From assembly GCA_014529385.2 (NCBI GenBank), contig CM043942.1, forward strand, positions 9,366,001-9,430,000: a DNA stretch of 64,000 bases, in the 5' to 3' direction. The notes under the pieces are model-generated. The model was not told where the DNA came from and made no database searches. It saw only the letters and a program-made list of their open reading frames with translations. This DNA comes from Adiantum capillus-veneris (lineage: Eukaryota; Streptophyta; Polypodiopsida; Polypodiales; Pteridaceae). Every line of letters begins with the position of its first letter. Position 1 is the first letter of the stretch. This document shows, one piece after another, positions 11,640 to 23,521 of this stretch. Position numbers and translations under genes: made by a program.

Positions 11640-13700
11640 TGAAAACCATATTTTGGCCAAAATGACCATAACTCTGGAATTCTGAAAATTTGATGGTAGA
11701 GACCTCAAAACTTATCCAAATTCAAAAAATTGTGGATCAAGGGCATCAACATACTCTCTAGAATCAATCTGGAAATTTTGACAAGAATCTATGGAGGAAC
11801 ATGGATCGTGATCCATGTACCCCAAAAAACCATTTTTTGGTGAAAAATGACCAGTTACAGTGCACATCATTGGGAAACTGCTCTGATCAAGTTTTCTTGA
11901 AGAAAAAACTCAAAAATCACATCAGCATTGGCTATTAGGGCAAAAACAGTAAAATAGGCATTTCGGACACAAAATTGGGCAAATCTTGAGATTTTGGGAT
12001 CCAAATTCAAAAAGGGTGAGATTTGACTTCTACAGGGCATAAAGAACTAACATAACAAAATTCATGAAAAAATGCTGCCAAACATGGATCGCGATCCATG
12101 TACCTTTTTGACATTCTGGGTTGATATTTGACAAGTACATCCCTGATATCATTTGGAACAACTTTTCCAAAAGGCAACATGTCAAAAAATTGAAAAAAGT
12201 TGGTCAAAATAGCCAAATACATAAACTAGTCAAAAACCATAGGACAGACAGAAAAACTTGCTTTTGAATGACAAAAACTAGTCCAAATACAAAACTTTTG
12301 ATACCATAGCATCTAGTAAACATGTTGATTCTGATGGTACCAAGAAATGTCAGTTTGGCTTCCAAACATGGATCGCGATCCATGTACCTCATGAAAAAAA
12401 TTTAAAATTTTTTTTCGACTGAGATTTGAGCAGTGGATAGCTGACACATAGACAAACAATTTTCCCAAAAGAACCAAATGCAAAAGAGTTGTAAAAAGTG
12501 GTCAAAAGAGCAAAAAACAGAGCATTGTCAAAACTGCCACAATAGACTGTAGAAGTCAGTTTTGGTTGGGCAAAACTGATCCAAATCCAGAAATTTTTGT
12601 GGAGCAAGCTACAAACATCACAAGCTATTAGCACACCAAACTTTCAGATCCAAAAGTGGTGGAACATGGATCGCGATCCATGTAGCTTTGAGAAATGTTT
12701 TTGGACGGGAACTTTTTCAGCTTGTAGCAGAGACCATTGTGAACAAAAGTCTCCAAAGAAATTTTGTCAAAAAAGCTCAAAAAGTGGGTGAAAAGAGCCA
12801 AAAATTGTTTAAGTGAAAACCCTAAAATAGACCTCTAAATTGACTTTTGTCTGGCTAGGAAAAGTCCAAATCACATAAAAACCATATAGCAAGGATCAGG
12901 AGACCAAGGCGAAGTTGTGTGCCAAGTTTCAGTGCAATCTCACACATAGGTACATGAATTGTGATCCATGTTCCTTTGTCACAGACTAATACCAAACTTG
13001 CACCATAGCTAGAGGACATCACCAGGAGTCTAGTGGTTTTTTCAAAAGTGAATTTAACTACCAAAAACCAAACCAAAAGTCCAGAACTGCCAAGTACTCT
13101 GTGCAAGTGCCAGAACTGACCTAACTTTCAATCCAGAGGTCCATTTTCAAAAAAATTGATACCATAGGACCTACTAGTCATGCTGATTCTAATGGTACAA
13201 AGAGAAGTCAATTTGGGCTCCAAATATGGATCGCGATCCATGTACCCTAGTGACAACTTAACCTGAAAATTTTCGAGATCAGTAGTGCATATACAAGGAA
13301 ACATATCCCCAAGTCCAGTTTTGAAAAAAATTGAGCAAATTTGGGTCCAAAGGGAGCAAAACACGTGACACACTGAAAACCGCAGTACAAACCTAGTGTT
13401 GGAAAATTGACCTATCAAAACAAGTCCAAATCCAAAAAGATTTGAGATTTAGCTTGTGGACATAGTCAAGAACAAACTCCTAAGAGGACAAGTCCATATG
13501 TGGTTGAACATGGATCGCGATCCATGTGCCTCAAGCTCAGAATTTGCTAAAAATTGGTATATAGCTTGCATATGACCTTGTCTACACATAGTCAAAATTT
13601 GGGAAAATTTTAAAAAAAAAATTGACAGGAACATGGATCGCGATCCATGTACCTCTCAACATAGTGGGGGTATCTGACTTGATGATCTTGTAAACATACT
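11640..13700 (+). repeat. degenerate ~284-bp tandem repeat, each unit carrying a 20-bp palindrome
   Basis: Units are anchored by a palindrome and by phrases such as GTGGTCAAAAGAGCCAAAAA (near 12,200, 12,498, 12,785) and a TTGATACCATAG...GGTACCAAGAAATGTCA stretch. That stretch appears near 12,297 and again, clearly similar, near 13,158, three units later. Apart from the palindromes the units have diverged strongly. Confidence 0.75.
11799..13650 (+). promoter_or_regulatory. eight copies of palindrome ACATGGATCGCGATCCATGT
   Basis: Copies lie at 11799-11818, 12082-12101, 12366-12385, 12664-12683, 12952-12971, 13224-13243, 13508-13527 and 13631-13650. Start-to-start distances are 283, 284, 298, 288, 272, 284 and 123 bp. 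Five copies are perfect 20-bp palindromes. 11799 has CGTG at the centre, 12952 has lost part of its left arm, and 13224 has one arm mismatch. Most are followed by ACC. Conservation of the palindromes while the DNA between them has drifted suggests a selected site, perhaps for a dimeric DNA-binding protein. The function is unknown. Confidence 0.8.
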
Positions 13701-14094
13701 TGAGTATATCCCAAATCTCAAGTTTGAGCTAAAAATACCTTCTGGGAGACCAATATTCAAGCCAAAGTTCCTGGTTTTTGGTCCTGAGACTGTTTTGAGT
13801 GTTGTTTCAAGTGCAGTTCACCAAAATTGCTCTAACTTTTGATAGACAACTCCAACTTGAGTTAGGTATAGCTAGGAAGAAAGCTTGCGAGCAATAGCAC
13901 ACACCTAGGTTTTAATCCGGATTTTACTAGGTTTCCTAAATCCAAACTTTTAGGGTACCCAAAAATAGTTTTCAAAGACCAAAAGAGTCACAAATTCCTG
14001 ACTTTTGACAGACCTTACCGGGGGCAAAAAGAGATAAGTTGTACTAAGCCAAGTTGGGCTTGTCAAGTACTATCTTGAGAAATTTGATTCAGCC

Positions 14095-15526
14095 TTGACC
14101 ATGACAAATCATCCACTACCAGGGTTCTCTTCTCCACTCGGAGACATGAAAAACGCAAGAAACGCTGCAATGCCTTCAACAGAGGGATTGAGAGAATACA
14201 TAGAGGAGGGGCATCCTCTGATCAACAAACCGAACGTGAGATTCATCAAAGCCAATGAATCCAGGAGAGTGCTTACAGATTACACTCATAAGGGCTTATA
14301 TATGTTCACAAACGGGGATCCATACATCTTCTACAGGTGTGTAGAGCCCAATGCTAGAGAAATGACCACGCATAAGAATCTCTATGCATTTACATACACA
14401 TATGCCAACGGAGTGCAAGTTTTGATTGTAGATAAGTATGGATGTGAGTACAAAATTTTCAATCCAATTGACTTAGAACGATACACATACAAGGGTACTC
14501 CGATCTCTACTTGCTTTCATCCAATAACGATGCCAGAATACACATCACAGAGGATTCCATCGGGATTCTCTCCAAGACGCGAGGATAGGGCGAGAGATGT
14601 CTTTCCAAGAGACCACAAATTGGTTAAATTGGTGAATTAACCACAACAATTAAGACCATATCAAGTGGCTCAATGTGTCAAGACAAAATACGATGGGTCA
14701 GAGGATCCATATGCTCATGTCTCACTCTTCAAACAAGTATTGAGAGATGAACAAATTGCGGATTTTCATACTCAATATGAGGGATTTGGGTTAACATTGG
14801 AAAAAAAGCCTTGACTTGGTTCCAACCACTAAATAGAGATGATTTTCCCAACATAGCACAAATCTTACAAGAGTTTGTAGAGGAGTTCTTGAAAAGGGGA
14901 ATCAAACATAACACAGTGTCCCAAATGTACACTTTCAAACAAAAAGCAAATGAAAGAGTGAAGGAAGCTTTGCTTCACTTCAAAGAATACATTGATAGAC
15001 ATCCTGTGAGAGAGTTACCGCAAGATGATAGATTGTCAGTTCTCTTCATAGAGGGCTTGAGGAATGAAACTCTCAAAAAGGACCTACATTTGAAAGGATG
15101 CACAACGTTAAACCAAGTCACTAGAGAAGCTCTATATCTAGTTGACAGTTGCAAGGCCTACGGAGAGGTGACTGAAGATACAGACAACATGACTAATAGT
15201 GCCTCTTCTCCAAAGAGCGAAGCCACCACAAAGCAAGATGTTCAAACTCCTTGGGAACCAATCATTGATCAAGTGGTCGAGGGGGTGATTAGAAGAATAA
15301 ACCAAGGCTACAAGCAAAACCTAAATGTACGACATCCTCAATTGAGGGTATGCAATACTTGCGGAGGGGATCACCCCACTCCATGGTGTGACACTCAGCC
15401 AAAGCCACAACATGTGCTAGGGCAACAACCACCACTTCTGAATGATGGAAGACTGATAGTCAACTACGCTCAACCAATGCATATGCCACAACCCATGAGA
15501 AACCAGTACTCCATGGATGCGAATAC
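14095..15526 (+). pseudogene. Ty3/gypsy-type gag, 5' part, cut by the CACTA insertion
   Basis: The start at 14,095 opens a 181-codon N-terminal segment that I do not recognise, ending at TAA 14,638-14,640. The same frame continues with YDGSEDPYAHVSLFKQVL, the beginning of a Retrotrans_gag-type capsid domain. A one-base loss in the A-run near 14,808 shifts the frame into the ORF from 14,811: ALTWFQPL, then FVEEFLKRGI, RLSVLFIEGLRNETLKKDL and a CCHC-like knuckle CNTCGGDHPTPWC near 15,351. Reading is interrupted at 15,527 by the CACTA terminus and resumes at about 23,704. The protein would form the particle of this non-autonomous element. Confidence 0.85.
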
Positions 15527-15762
15527 CACTACAAGAGGTTGTGTGCTCTTGTGACGCTATTAGCGACGAAAATACACTGGGTTTTTATAACCCTTGGCGT
15601 CGCTAATAGCGTCGCTATATGCGTCGCTACAGGCGTCGCTATATAGAGACGGTCATAGCGACGCTCATAGCGATGGTCATAGCGACGGTTATAGCGACGT
15701 TTACACAGAAGTCTATAGCGACGCTCCAGAGCCATAAATAGCGACGGTTATAGCGACGCCCG
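15527..15762 (+). repeat. left terminal and subterminal repeats of the CACTA element
   Basis: After the 12-bp terminal inverted repeat, about eleven copies of TAGCGACG or its complement CGTCGCTA occur between 15,560 and 15,760, plus two degraded ones. In En/Spm the subterminal arrays bind the TNPA protein; these motifs are the likely equivalents here. Confidence 0.85.
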
Positions 15763-16139
15763 AGAGAAAAAAATTTTGGTGACAGGGCATTGAATGCCCT
15801 ACCACCCATCAACCATATTGTACTTGATTCAATTTTTAAAAAAAGTGCAAGGGTAGATAATAGACCCAAAATAGTCACCCACAAGACGCATTGTTTGCAA
15901 AATTGACAAGCGTAAAATTGACAATTGTACACATCATAGGCAAAATGAATTGATTGGCAAATGTAATAATGACAATTGTACAACATCATAGGCATAAAGA
16001 ATTGATTGGCAAAATGAACTGCGGTGACAAATGTAATAATATACATGGTTCAAAAAGACGTATAAAATCCGTCTCATGATACATAAGCTATGAGAAACCC
16101 TAAACTAATGCTATCTAGCTACGGCTAAACTGACGTCGT
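15763..16139. other. CACTA internal spacer
   Basis: Non-coding DNA between the subterminal repeats and the 3' end of the TNPA-like gene. It has a diverged internal duplication (CAAAATTGACAAGCGTA- and AATTGATTGGCAAA-type phrases near 15,895-16,035) and no gene. Confidence 0.5.
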
Positions 16140-17449
16140 CTAGTCAGACGTCTCATCGCGTCCAAGCGGCGTATCTGTCGGATTCTCCAAAAAAAGACAA
16201 TAAGACAGCTTTCAGTAAGTATAAACATATAACGACATTTATAAAACAATACAAAAAATAGAAAAGAGTAAACCCTAATACTAACCATGCCGCCGCGAGA
16301 ACTGAGAATGTCCATCAGGGCGTTTAAGCCCTTCCTACCTGCGTACTCGCGCTCGTACGGTGTGGGATCATGTCCTCTCATCGACCACTGTCAAAACATA
16401 CAAAGATTTCATTATGTTAGAATTAAAAAACTCATAAACCCTAAACTATCGAACATAAAGAGCAATGCGAAAACACTTACAAAATCGGCCTCAAATGATG
16501 CCCATCCACCGCTCCCCAAGTGGTGCGAGCTCCCTGCCTCTACTCGCGCTCTGGTTGCATCCTTATGTTGCTTCCACTTGTCGGGATTCTCACGCGCTGC
16601 TTTCTTTGCATTCTTCCAATCTTCTTTGGCCAGCCAATCTGGCCTATTCCACCCATGCTTGATTGCTTTTTGCACTTCGGAACGCTTGTGTTTGCAGTAT
16701 TTGCGCATTCGAATCTTCATCACGTCTTCATTGAAGCGCTGATCCCGTGTTGGAACGGGAAACTCATCATGAAGTATGCTGATGACTCTGTCTTTTAAAT
16801 CACTTAGTACTTCACTCCATTTGTTTAGTATGTAGTGTCTAAACAGCTGAGAGCAAAGACCATGCATGCGCGAGATCACCTTCTTGCCGTCATCATCCAT
16901 GATGATGCTGCCGCTGAAGTCGATGGAGTAAGGCAAGCCCTCTGGCCGGTGACGCGTGAACCTGGGTGTCCCGGCAGGGGTCTCTAGCGGCGTGTCGATG
17001 GGGGTACGGACGTCAGGTGTCTCCACCGGCGTCTGGGCCCCGAAGCGAGGAGTGTCGAGTGGGGTGGCTCCTGGCGGAGTAGGTAGAGGTGTGTAGCTGC
17101 TAGAAACAGTCAACCGCGCAAAACCTGGCGTAGATGGCGATGTTGTGGCTGGTGTGGGGGCGGGCAAAGAAGGGGAGGGTAAAGAGCCTCTTCGAACACG
17201 AGGCGGTGTGGAGGCATCGGCGGCGGAATCCCCACAACAACCGCCACCGCCACCACTAGAGCGCCGGTGTCTAGACGAGTGTGAAGATCGTCTCGTCGAC
17301 ACCGAAGCTTCGGAGCGCGCCGAATGCTCCGAAAGAGAGGGAGATGCGGATGGAGTAGGAACGCGCGATGATGCGCCAGAGCGATGACGCTCCACGTACC
17401 ACTGTCTCTGCTGCGGTGACAAAGAAGAAATAAACTCCTCATCATCCAT
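16140..17449 (-). CDS. CACTA TNPA-like protein, 3 exons, 371 aa predicted
   Basis: The start codon at 17,449-17,447 (MDDEEFISSLSPQQRQWYVE) follows an acceptor-like TGCAG. Exon 1 runs to 16,481, exon 2 is 16,387-16,286 and exon 3 is 16,184-16,140. Introns have GT...AG ends (GTAAGT..ACAG and GTTAGT..GGAG) and all junctions are in phase 0, with no internal stop. The N-terminal half is Ser/Pro/Thr-rich and disordered, with repeated TPxxTP phrases. The C-terminal half has NRPDWLAKEDW, HKDATRARVEAGSSHHLGSG and PTPYEREYAGRKG, characteristic of the second protein encoded by plant En/Spm elements. It probably binds the TAGCGACG subterminal repeats. This is one of the few intact-looking genes here. Confidence 0.82.
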
Positions 17450-17721
17450 ACCTGCATTAAACACACGAATATTTAAACTTAATATTGAATGAATAGAGTA
17501 GACAATGACGCAAAGACCATTAAATACAATGACGTAATGACGCATATAAATACAATGACGCAATGAATTGAGTGATAGAAGAGGCAAGTCAAAAACTCAG
17601 AATTTTCAATCAAAAGATGTGAGCACGAGTAGAAAAGAGCGTTATACACCATGGAAGGTACTTAGAGAGCCAGAGCTTTTACAACACGGAGCAAAATTGT
17701 TCAAATACAATATTTGTGGCT
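17450..17721. other. spacer between the two CACTA genes
   Basis: Both genes lie on the minus strand, with the transposase upstream. The acceptor-like TGCAG just before 17,449 suggests the TNPA-like mRNA may have an untranslated 5' exon, possibly shared with the transposase as in maize En/Spm. Confidence 0.4.
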
Positions 17722-20700
17722 TTAAGAGATCTCTCTCTCATCCTCGCATAACTCAGCATAACTTCCTATATCTATATAGAGCTCTCCATTTAAACACATA
17801 TCCTCTGTTTCATTTTGTAGATCCTCTGCATGCACCCCATATAGAGTAGTAGCATCTTGATGCTCGTCTGGCACCACCGCAGCGGCTTCTGATTGAGCAT
17901 CTTCTCTGATCTCCTCCATTGATGTTGTGATTGGCACATGGTAGCCTTCATACGTCCTTGCACTACGAGGGGCTACCTCTATGACGTACCACCAGTTTGA
18001 TGTAGAATTTGTAGGATGAAATATTACCTGCCAGAGCCACATAACTTACATGAGAGCTTTCAAGCACATAACTTGTAAAAGGGGGATGTTAACTATTTAC
18101 ATACTTACTTGTTCATAATGCTCGAGTAGTACGAAAGTGTCTCTTAGGTCGGTCCATTTCTTAGTAGAATCCACCTCAAGAAAACCAGACTCTCCTCTAC
18201 GCACAGTAGCGTTGCGACCCTCCATGATTATCTTGAACCATTGCACGTCGAACAAGTCGACAAAAAATCCTCTGTAATCGATCCTCAAAATCTCTTGTAG
18301 CGTGCCGAAGTAAGTGAGTTCCGCCACCACAGGATCTGCATCAGAGGAACGTCGTCGACTAGACTGTTCAAATTTTGCCATGATTCCACAATCTTGAGTA
18401 AAACGCTTTTTGTCGATCCGTTCCACCCTAAAATGTAGACCTTTACACCATGCTGCTGTGTATGACTTATACTACAACGAACAAAGATTGTGAGTGGCCG
18501 TTCAAACGTTTAGAAATAAAGTCACTAGCTAGTCGTACATTGCAAACTTACCTTGGTCGCGCAACCCCGAGAGTACTCCCACTCTTCCTCAGTCACTTCG
18601 TCACCGCATTGTTGTGCGCTTTTCAATTGGTTGTGCAACCATCTTAAGCTCATGAATGTTGGTAGGCTCTCCAGACCGTTGGATAGTGCATCGGTGGTCG
18701 TCTTCCCCGTCTCCACTCGATTCGTGCCCTTTGTCGCTCTTGCTTTGCATCCTCATATTGTGAAATCCACTTTTGCATCACTGGATTGTGAAGCATGCAA
18801 AATCGGTTGATTTTAGCCTCTAGATCTTCCGTCATCTTCTTCTCAACACCGAGATTGCACATGACAATCCCAGATATGCGCTCATCATCTATGGTTCGCC
18901 ATAGCGTGTCCCGGCTTTATCAAATCCGTCTAGCCACTCTCCAATGTACACTAGGGACTCTGATACCAACCAACCTTCTGCCATGCTACCCTCCGGACGT
19001 GCCTTTTGACGCACATATCCCTTAAGCGTTTTCATGAAACGTTCTAAGAAGAACATCCATCTGGAATGAACTGTGCCAGCTATTTCCACCTCATCAACTA
19101 TGTGAACAAGAAGATGCACCTGAATGGTTAGCATGGTAGTAGGAAAATGTTTCTCAAACATGCACACAAGCTCCGCAGCATTTAGTTTGGCGAATGGTAT
19201 GGAGTCTACGTTGATCTCCTTTTGTGAGATCCATTGCACCAGCTTTGCAAGTTTGTAGATTGTGTTACGGATGTCGAGAGACAAACATCCCTCAATGGCA
19301 ACCGGTAAAATAAACTGTAAAGTATGTGCAGCAATGATATTAAAGTCCACATTTTATGCAATGATATTAAAGTCCACTATGAACGTACCTGACACATTTT
19401 ATGCCAATCGTGTGACTTCAAACCGGTAAGCTTTCCTTCTTTAGTAAAACACGTTCGGAGCGAGTGCATTACGCCAGTGGGGGTCCGCAAAGATCGAATG
19501 GTCTCTTTTACTTTGCGTTCTTGGGCTCCTGTGAAAATCCATGGTGCTTTAGGGAGTTTTATCGATCCATCAGACGCTGTTTGCGGCCAATATTGCTCCA
19601 TACGATCCACATTTCTAAGGTCAACTCTGGCTCCCAAAGTATCTTTCTTGCCGGTCAGATGGTCCCATAGTAGATTACCCACATTCTTGAATATGTGCAT
19701 TGGATCGAGCAAGTGATTGATCATGAGTCGGGGCCAGTATGGTAACTCGTACCATAGAGATAGTCTCTTCATCCCTGGAGGCAATCCGTCATCGCACATC
19801 TCCTTCTGCTCTAACCATGCTTGTGCAGACATCCTTGGTGGCTCTCTTCCCAAAAAGCCGTCGCGTAACACATGATTCTCTGGAAGATACGCTTGATGAC
19901 CTTCGTAGATTTGCTTCTTCAGTGAGGGCGCCCTACGTGCATCCAGTCTAGGTCCACATGTGACACATGCTCTGTATCCGCTTTTTTGAAGCCCTGCATG
20001 TATACACATGATAATAGATCAACTATGGGAAAAAACAAGATTTACAGTGTCTGAGTGAGGAGTGTCAATAGATCACCTGAGCATTCTGTTAGCCCGGGAT
20101 AGTCATGCATGGTCCACATTAGAATGCCTCTGATCAAAGCATTCCGTCGTCCTGTGTGTCGGCTCATATCCACCACCTCTATGCCAATCCACAATTGTTG
20201 TAGCTCTTCCAATAGTGGACGAAGATACACATCCATATTCTTCACTTTATATCGCCCTGGCACAATCAAGCTTAGCCATAGGTGCCCCTTCTTCGTAGTC
20301 AACCACGGGGGAATGTTGTAGTTGACGATGACAACGGGCCATACACTGTAAGATGTTGATCTTTGACCAAATGGATTTACGCCATCCATAGCCAGGCCTA
20401 AGCGCAAATTTTGAGCTTCCCTGGCAAAATCCGACCATGTTCCATCTATATGTTTCCAGGCTGCGCAATCTGCAGGAATTCGTAGCACACCATCCGAAGA
20501 TTTATTCTCCTCATGCCATGATGCTAGGGCGGCCATGGACTTACATTCGAAGAAATGCTTGATGCGAGGAAGCAGAGGAAAATGTCGCAAAACCTTTTGT
20601 GGAATTTTTGTCCCGTGGAGATCTACTCGATATCTTTCGGAATCACATTTCGGACACTTCTCCATGTCTATGTATTCCCCTCTGAAAAGAATGCAGTCAT

Positions 20701-21445
20701 TAGGACAAGCGTGGATAGAATTGTAATCCATCCCCAAGTTTCGCAAAATCTTTCTTGCTTCATCTCGGGAATCTGGCATCACATTGTCAGCTGGTAGTAT
20801 GTGCTCTTTAAGCAATCTACACAACATAAAAATACGATACAGTCGTGTAAAAATCTATCAGATCATTATACATTTAGAGTTTTATTAAAGTAAACTAATT
20901 GTAATAGATCACCTGAAAAGCATTGTGACGCTAGTGTCACTCCATCCAAACTTTGCCTGCTTGTTGAGAAGAACCAGGAGTGCTTTCAATCTAGACATAC
21001 GTGCTCCATTATACAATGGCGTATCGGCTTCACTTTTCATATCATCATAGATAAGCCTTTCTGAATCCATGATCGTCTCGATCATTTCATCAATCTCGGG
21101 CTCAAACATTGCCTCATTGGGAATGTGCTCTGCATGATCATCCCCCGAGCTGTCAGAGGCTACATCTTGTGGCCTCACATATGCTGCTTGACCAAAGCGC
21201 CTGCGAACACGTCTATTGGGTTGCAAGATTGCTGCTTGTTGGCCAGCGTCAGAGCCTGACGAGTTATAATTGGCAACAACTCGATCTATAATAGATGGAT
21301 CGAACTCGCCAAATTCGCGAACGTGCTGCAAAGAAACATGTCTTGTCCGTCGCGCAGCATGCTTGCATTGATTACAAGGACATAAGACCCTCGTTGAGAG
21401 ATAGGTGTTTCGGTTGGACGGTCCCACATCCTCGTCACTACTCAT
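17722..21445 (-). pseudogene. CACTA transposase (TNPD/TNP2-like), about six exons, slightly decayed
   Basis: Exon 1 (21,445-20,913) has a CPCNQC cysteine motif of the transposase-associated domain. Exon 2 (20,816-20,077) holds the TNP2 catalytic region, with CPNDCILFRGEY, CPKCDSERY and LGLAMDGVNPFG. Exon 3 (19,993-19,389) has MINHLLDPMHIFKNVGNLLW. Exon 4 (19,314 to about 18,542) begins FILPVAIEGCL and matches DUF4218 (HSRWMFFLERFMKTLKGYV). Exon 5 (about 18,470-18,109) and exon 6 (18,027-17,722) carry a DUF4216-like region (NWWYVIEVAPRS). Introns have GT-AG ends, and the exon 1-4 phases join correctly. A frameshift near 18,890 and another near 18,690 suggest recent inactivation, or introns I have misplaced. 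Confidence 0.88.
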
Positions 21446-21505
21446 AATGAGGATAAAAATCTTATAACCTGGACAACAAATTTAATATTCTATTGGCATT
21501 CTTCG

Positions 21506-21510
<5 letters not shown>

Positions 21511-21579
<69 letters not shown>
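21511..21579 (+). repeat. (CT)n microsatellite
   Basis: About 34 CT units about 70 bp upstream of the predicted CACTA transposase start, in its probable 5' untranslated or promoter region. Confidence 0.95.
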
Positions 21580-21581
<2 letters not shown>

Positions 21582-21859
21582 CTCACATTCTCTAGTCATG
21601 TCCAATCCCCGCACACCTCGGTCTAGAGGTGCACGGAGATCAGAACCGCCGGGTTATAATCTCGTCTTTATTGGTCAATACCTATATTTGTGGGTACAAG
21701 AAATCTACAGACCCACGTCTACATGATATTGCATGTAGTGGACAAAACCCCTTTGCCTCTTCTCTAGCTGTATCACTTCACAGCATCTTAACATCTTTTC
21801 ACAGTAGATCTTTTCACTGTTCGTCTAACTCTAAACCCTAAACCGTAAGTAATTCTTGC

Positions 21860-22011
21860 ATGGAATCGATCTAATGTAAATAAGCGTAAATCTAAATAAA
21901 CGTAAATCTAACTAAAAATAAACCTAAATCTAATTTAACGTAAGTCTATATCTAACCTAATCTTTAACGTCTTTTGGGATAGTTTCCTACGACGTTAAAA
22001 CTCTCTTCTTC

Positions 22012-22091
<80 letters not shown>

Positions 22092-22790
22092 ACCTAAATA
22101 AACCTAAGTCTAATCTAATATAACATAAATCTAAATCTAACGTAAATTATGTTATATTAAAAACAAAGAACTAAACTAGCAGGGATTATAAGAACCTTAA
22201 AACTGATTTAACACATAATTTTTCACATAACTCGGCAAGAGTTGGCATTCTCATCACTAAAGATGTGAGAGTTAACTTCCGGCGGTGACGCTGCCTCATC
22301 TCCATCCACATCTGACGACAGCAATTGGCCCTTTGGACCGTTCTTGCTCTTGTTACTAACTTTGAAGTTGTTGTTGAATGACTAGAGGTTGTCTAGATGG
22401 TCATTGTCGGGGATGTAGTGACTCTTGCCGCCCTGAAGATCCACCTTCTTCCCTATCTTCTGAAGACATTTCACCAGTACTTTTGGATCGACGGAGCCCA
22501 CCATGAGTGAAGGCAGCAATATCCTATATTCCATTGAGGGCTTTCTTCACCCGCTTCATGCAGGCATCGCAGTCTATGGAGACCTAAATCTAATCTAATA
22601 TAACGTAAATCTAAATATAGCGTAAATAAACGTAAATCTAACTAAAAATAAACCTAAATCTAATCTAATTTAACTTAAATAAACTTAAATCTAATTTAAC
22701 GTAAATCTACATCTAACCTAATCTTTAATGTCTTTTATGATAGTTTCCTACAACGTTATAACTCTCTTCTTCTTGTGTGTGTGCACGTGT
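21860..22790 (+). repeat. direct repeat pair flanking the captured HMA fragment
   Basis: About 21,880-22,020 and 22,619-22,775 are two copies of an AT-rich block built on TAAACGTAAATCTAACTAAAAA and AACCTAATCTTTAACGTCTTTT phrases, each ending in TAGTTTCCTACRACGTTAWAAC and a CTTCTTCTTGTGTGTG tail. A third partial copy of the TTTCCTACGACGTTAAA phrase is near 22,947. A (GT)n run fills 22,015-22,086. Confidence 0.8.
22223..22577 (-). pseudogene. captured heavy-metal-associated (HMA/HIPP-like) gene fragment
   Basis: Read on the minus strand from 22,577, the start IDCDACMKRVKKALNGI has the HMA CxxC metal-binding loop and first helix. After a short gap or frameshift near 22,505 comes MVGSVDPKVLVKCLQKIGKK, the third strand, second helix and fourth strand of the fold. 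A tail with GPKGQLLSSDVDGDEA follows, resembling the linker region of plant heavy-metal isoprenylated proteins. No CaaX end is obvious. One in-frame TAG lies near 22,390. The segment lies between direct repeats inside the CACTA element and is unrelated to transposition, so it looks transduplicated. Intact HIPPs bind metals or partner proteins; this piece cannot. Confidence 0.72.
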
Positions 22791-22979
22791 GTGGATGTGT
22801 GTGCCAATAAAAAGAGATAAATGGTATAACCTTTCTATCACCCATGCCAAGTATGATAGATTGGTTATGCCATTTCCCTCTTGAATAATAGGTCTTGAGT
22901 TTAACTCCTCGTCGGCCAGATCTTTAGGTCTTTTAATTTTAATTAGTTTCCTACGACGTTAAATTAGTTTCTCTCTCTT

Positions 22980-23195
22980 TCTCTCTCAATGTGTGTGCGT
23001 TTTTTTGTTTATGCATGTTTTCTCTCTCTTTTCCTCTCTCAATGTGTGCGTTTTTTGTTTATGCATGTTCTCTCTCTCTTTTCCTCTCTCAATGTGTGCG
23101 TTTTTTGTTTATGCATGCTCTCTCTCTCTTTTCCTCTCTCAATGTGTGTGTGCATTCTTTGTTTATGTATGTGTGTGTGCGTTTTTGTTTATGTT

Positions 23196-23247
<52 letters not shown>

Positions 23248-23261
23248 AAAAAAAAAAAAAA

Positions 23262-23308
<47 letters not shown>

Positions 23309-23379
23309 GGAGAGAGAAAGAGGGGAAGGGAACATGAGAGTGAGGAGAGGGAAGGAACATACCTGGCTCTCCTTCCTCT

Positions 23380-23453
<74 letters not shown>

Positions 23454-23455
23454 AG

Positions 23456-23490
<35 letters not shown>
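22980..23490 (+). repeat. compound microsatellites and ~56-bp tandem repeat in CACTA right half
   Basis: 22,980-23,190 holds about four copies of a CAATGTGTGCGTTTTTTGTT-type unit followed by ATGCATG and CTCTCT runs. Then come (CT)n at about 23,201-23,244, (GT)n at 23,263-23,294, another (GT)n at 23,384-23,451 and (GA)n at 23,460-23,487. Open frames here are low-complexity artefacts. Confidence 0.9.
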
Positions 23491-23492
<2 letters not shown>

Positions 23493-23521
23493 CGTTACCT
23501 GCTCCTTGCTTGAGGGCGCCG

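Larger units (their letters stand above)
11268..14094 (+). other. long non-coding leader of the gag/PR-only element
   Basis: About 2.8 kb between PBS and gag with no credible ORF. It contains phrases such as GGCCAAAATGACCATAACTC and the palindrome-bearing degenerate tandem repeat described separately. Plant Tat/Ogre-like elements are known for long leaders and introns; an intron here is possible but no splice pair could be confirmed. Confidence 0.7.

Noticed and set aside
11799-13650. Palindrome array as a CRISPR or replication iteron array
   Set aside because: Spacing of about 284 bp with homologous spacer DNA and position inside an LTR element do not fit CRISPR. A replication origin cannot be excluded but nothing supports it.
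16287-16798. Plus-strand frames of 65-151 codons
   Set aside because: Shadows of the minus-strand TNPA-like exon, which has the recognisable motifs and in-phase introns.
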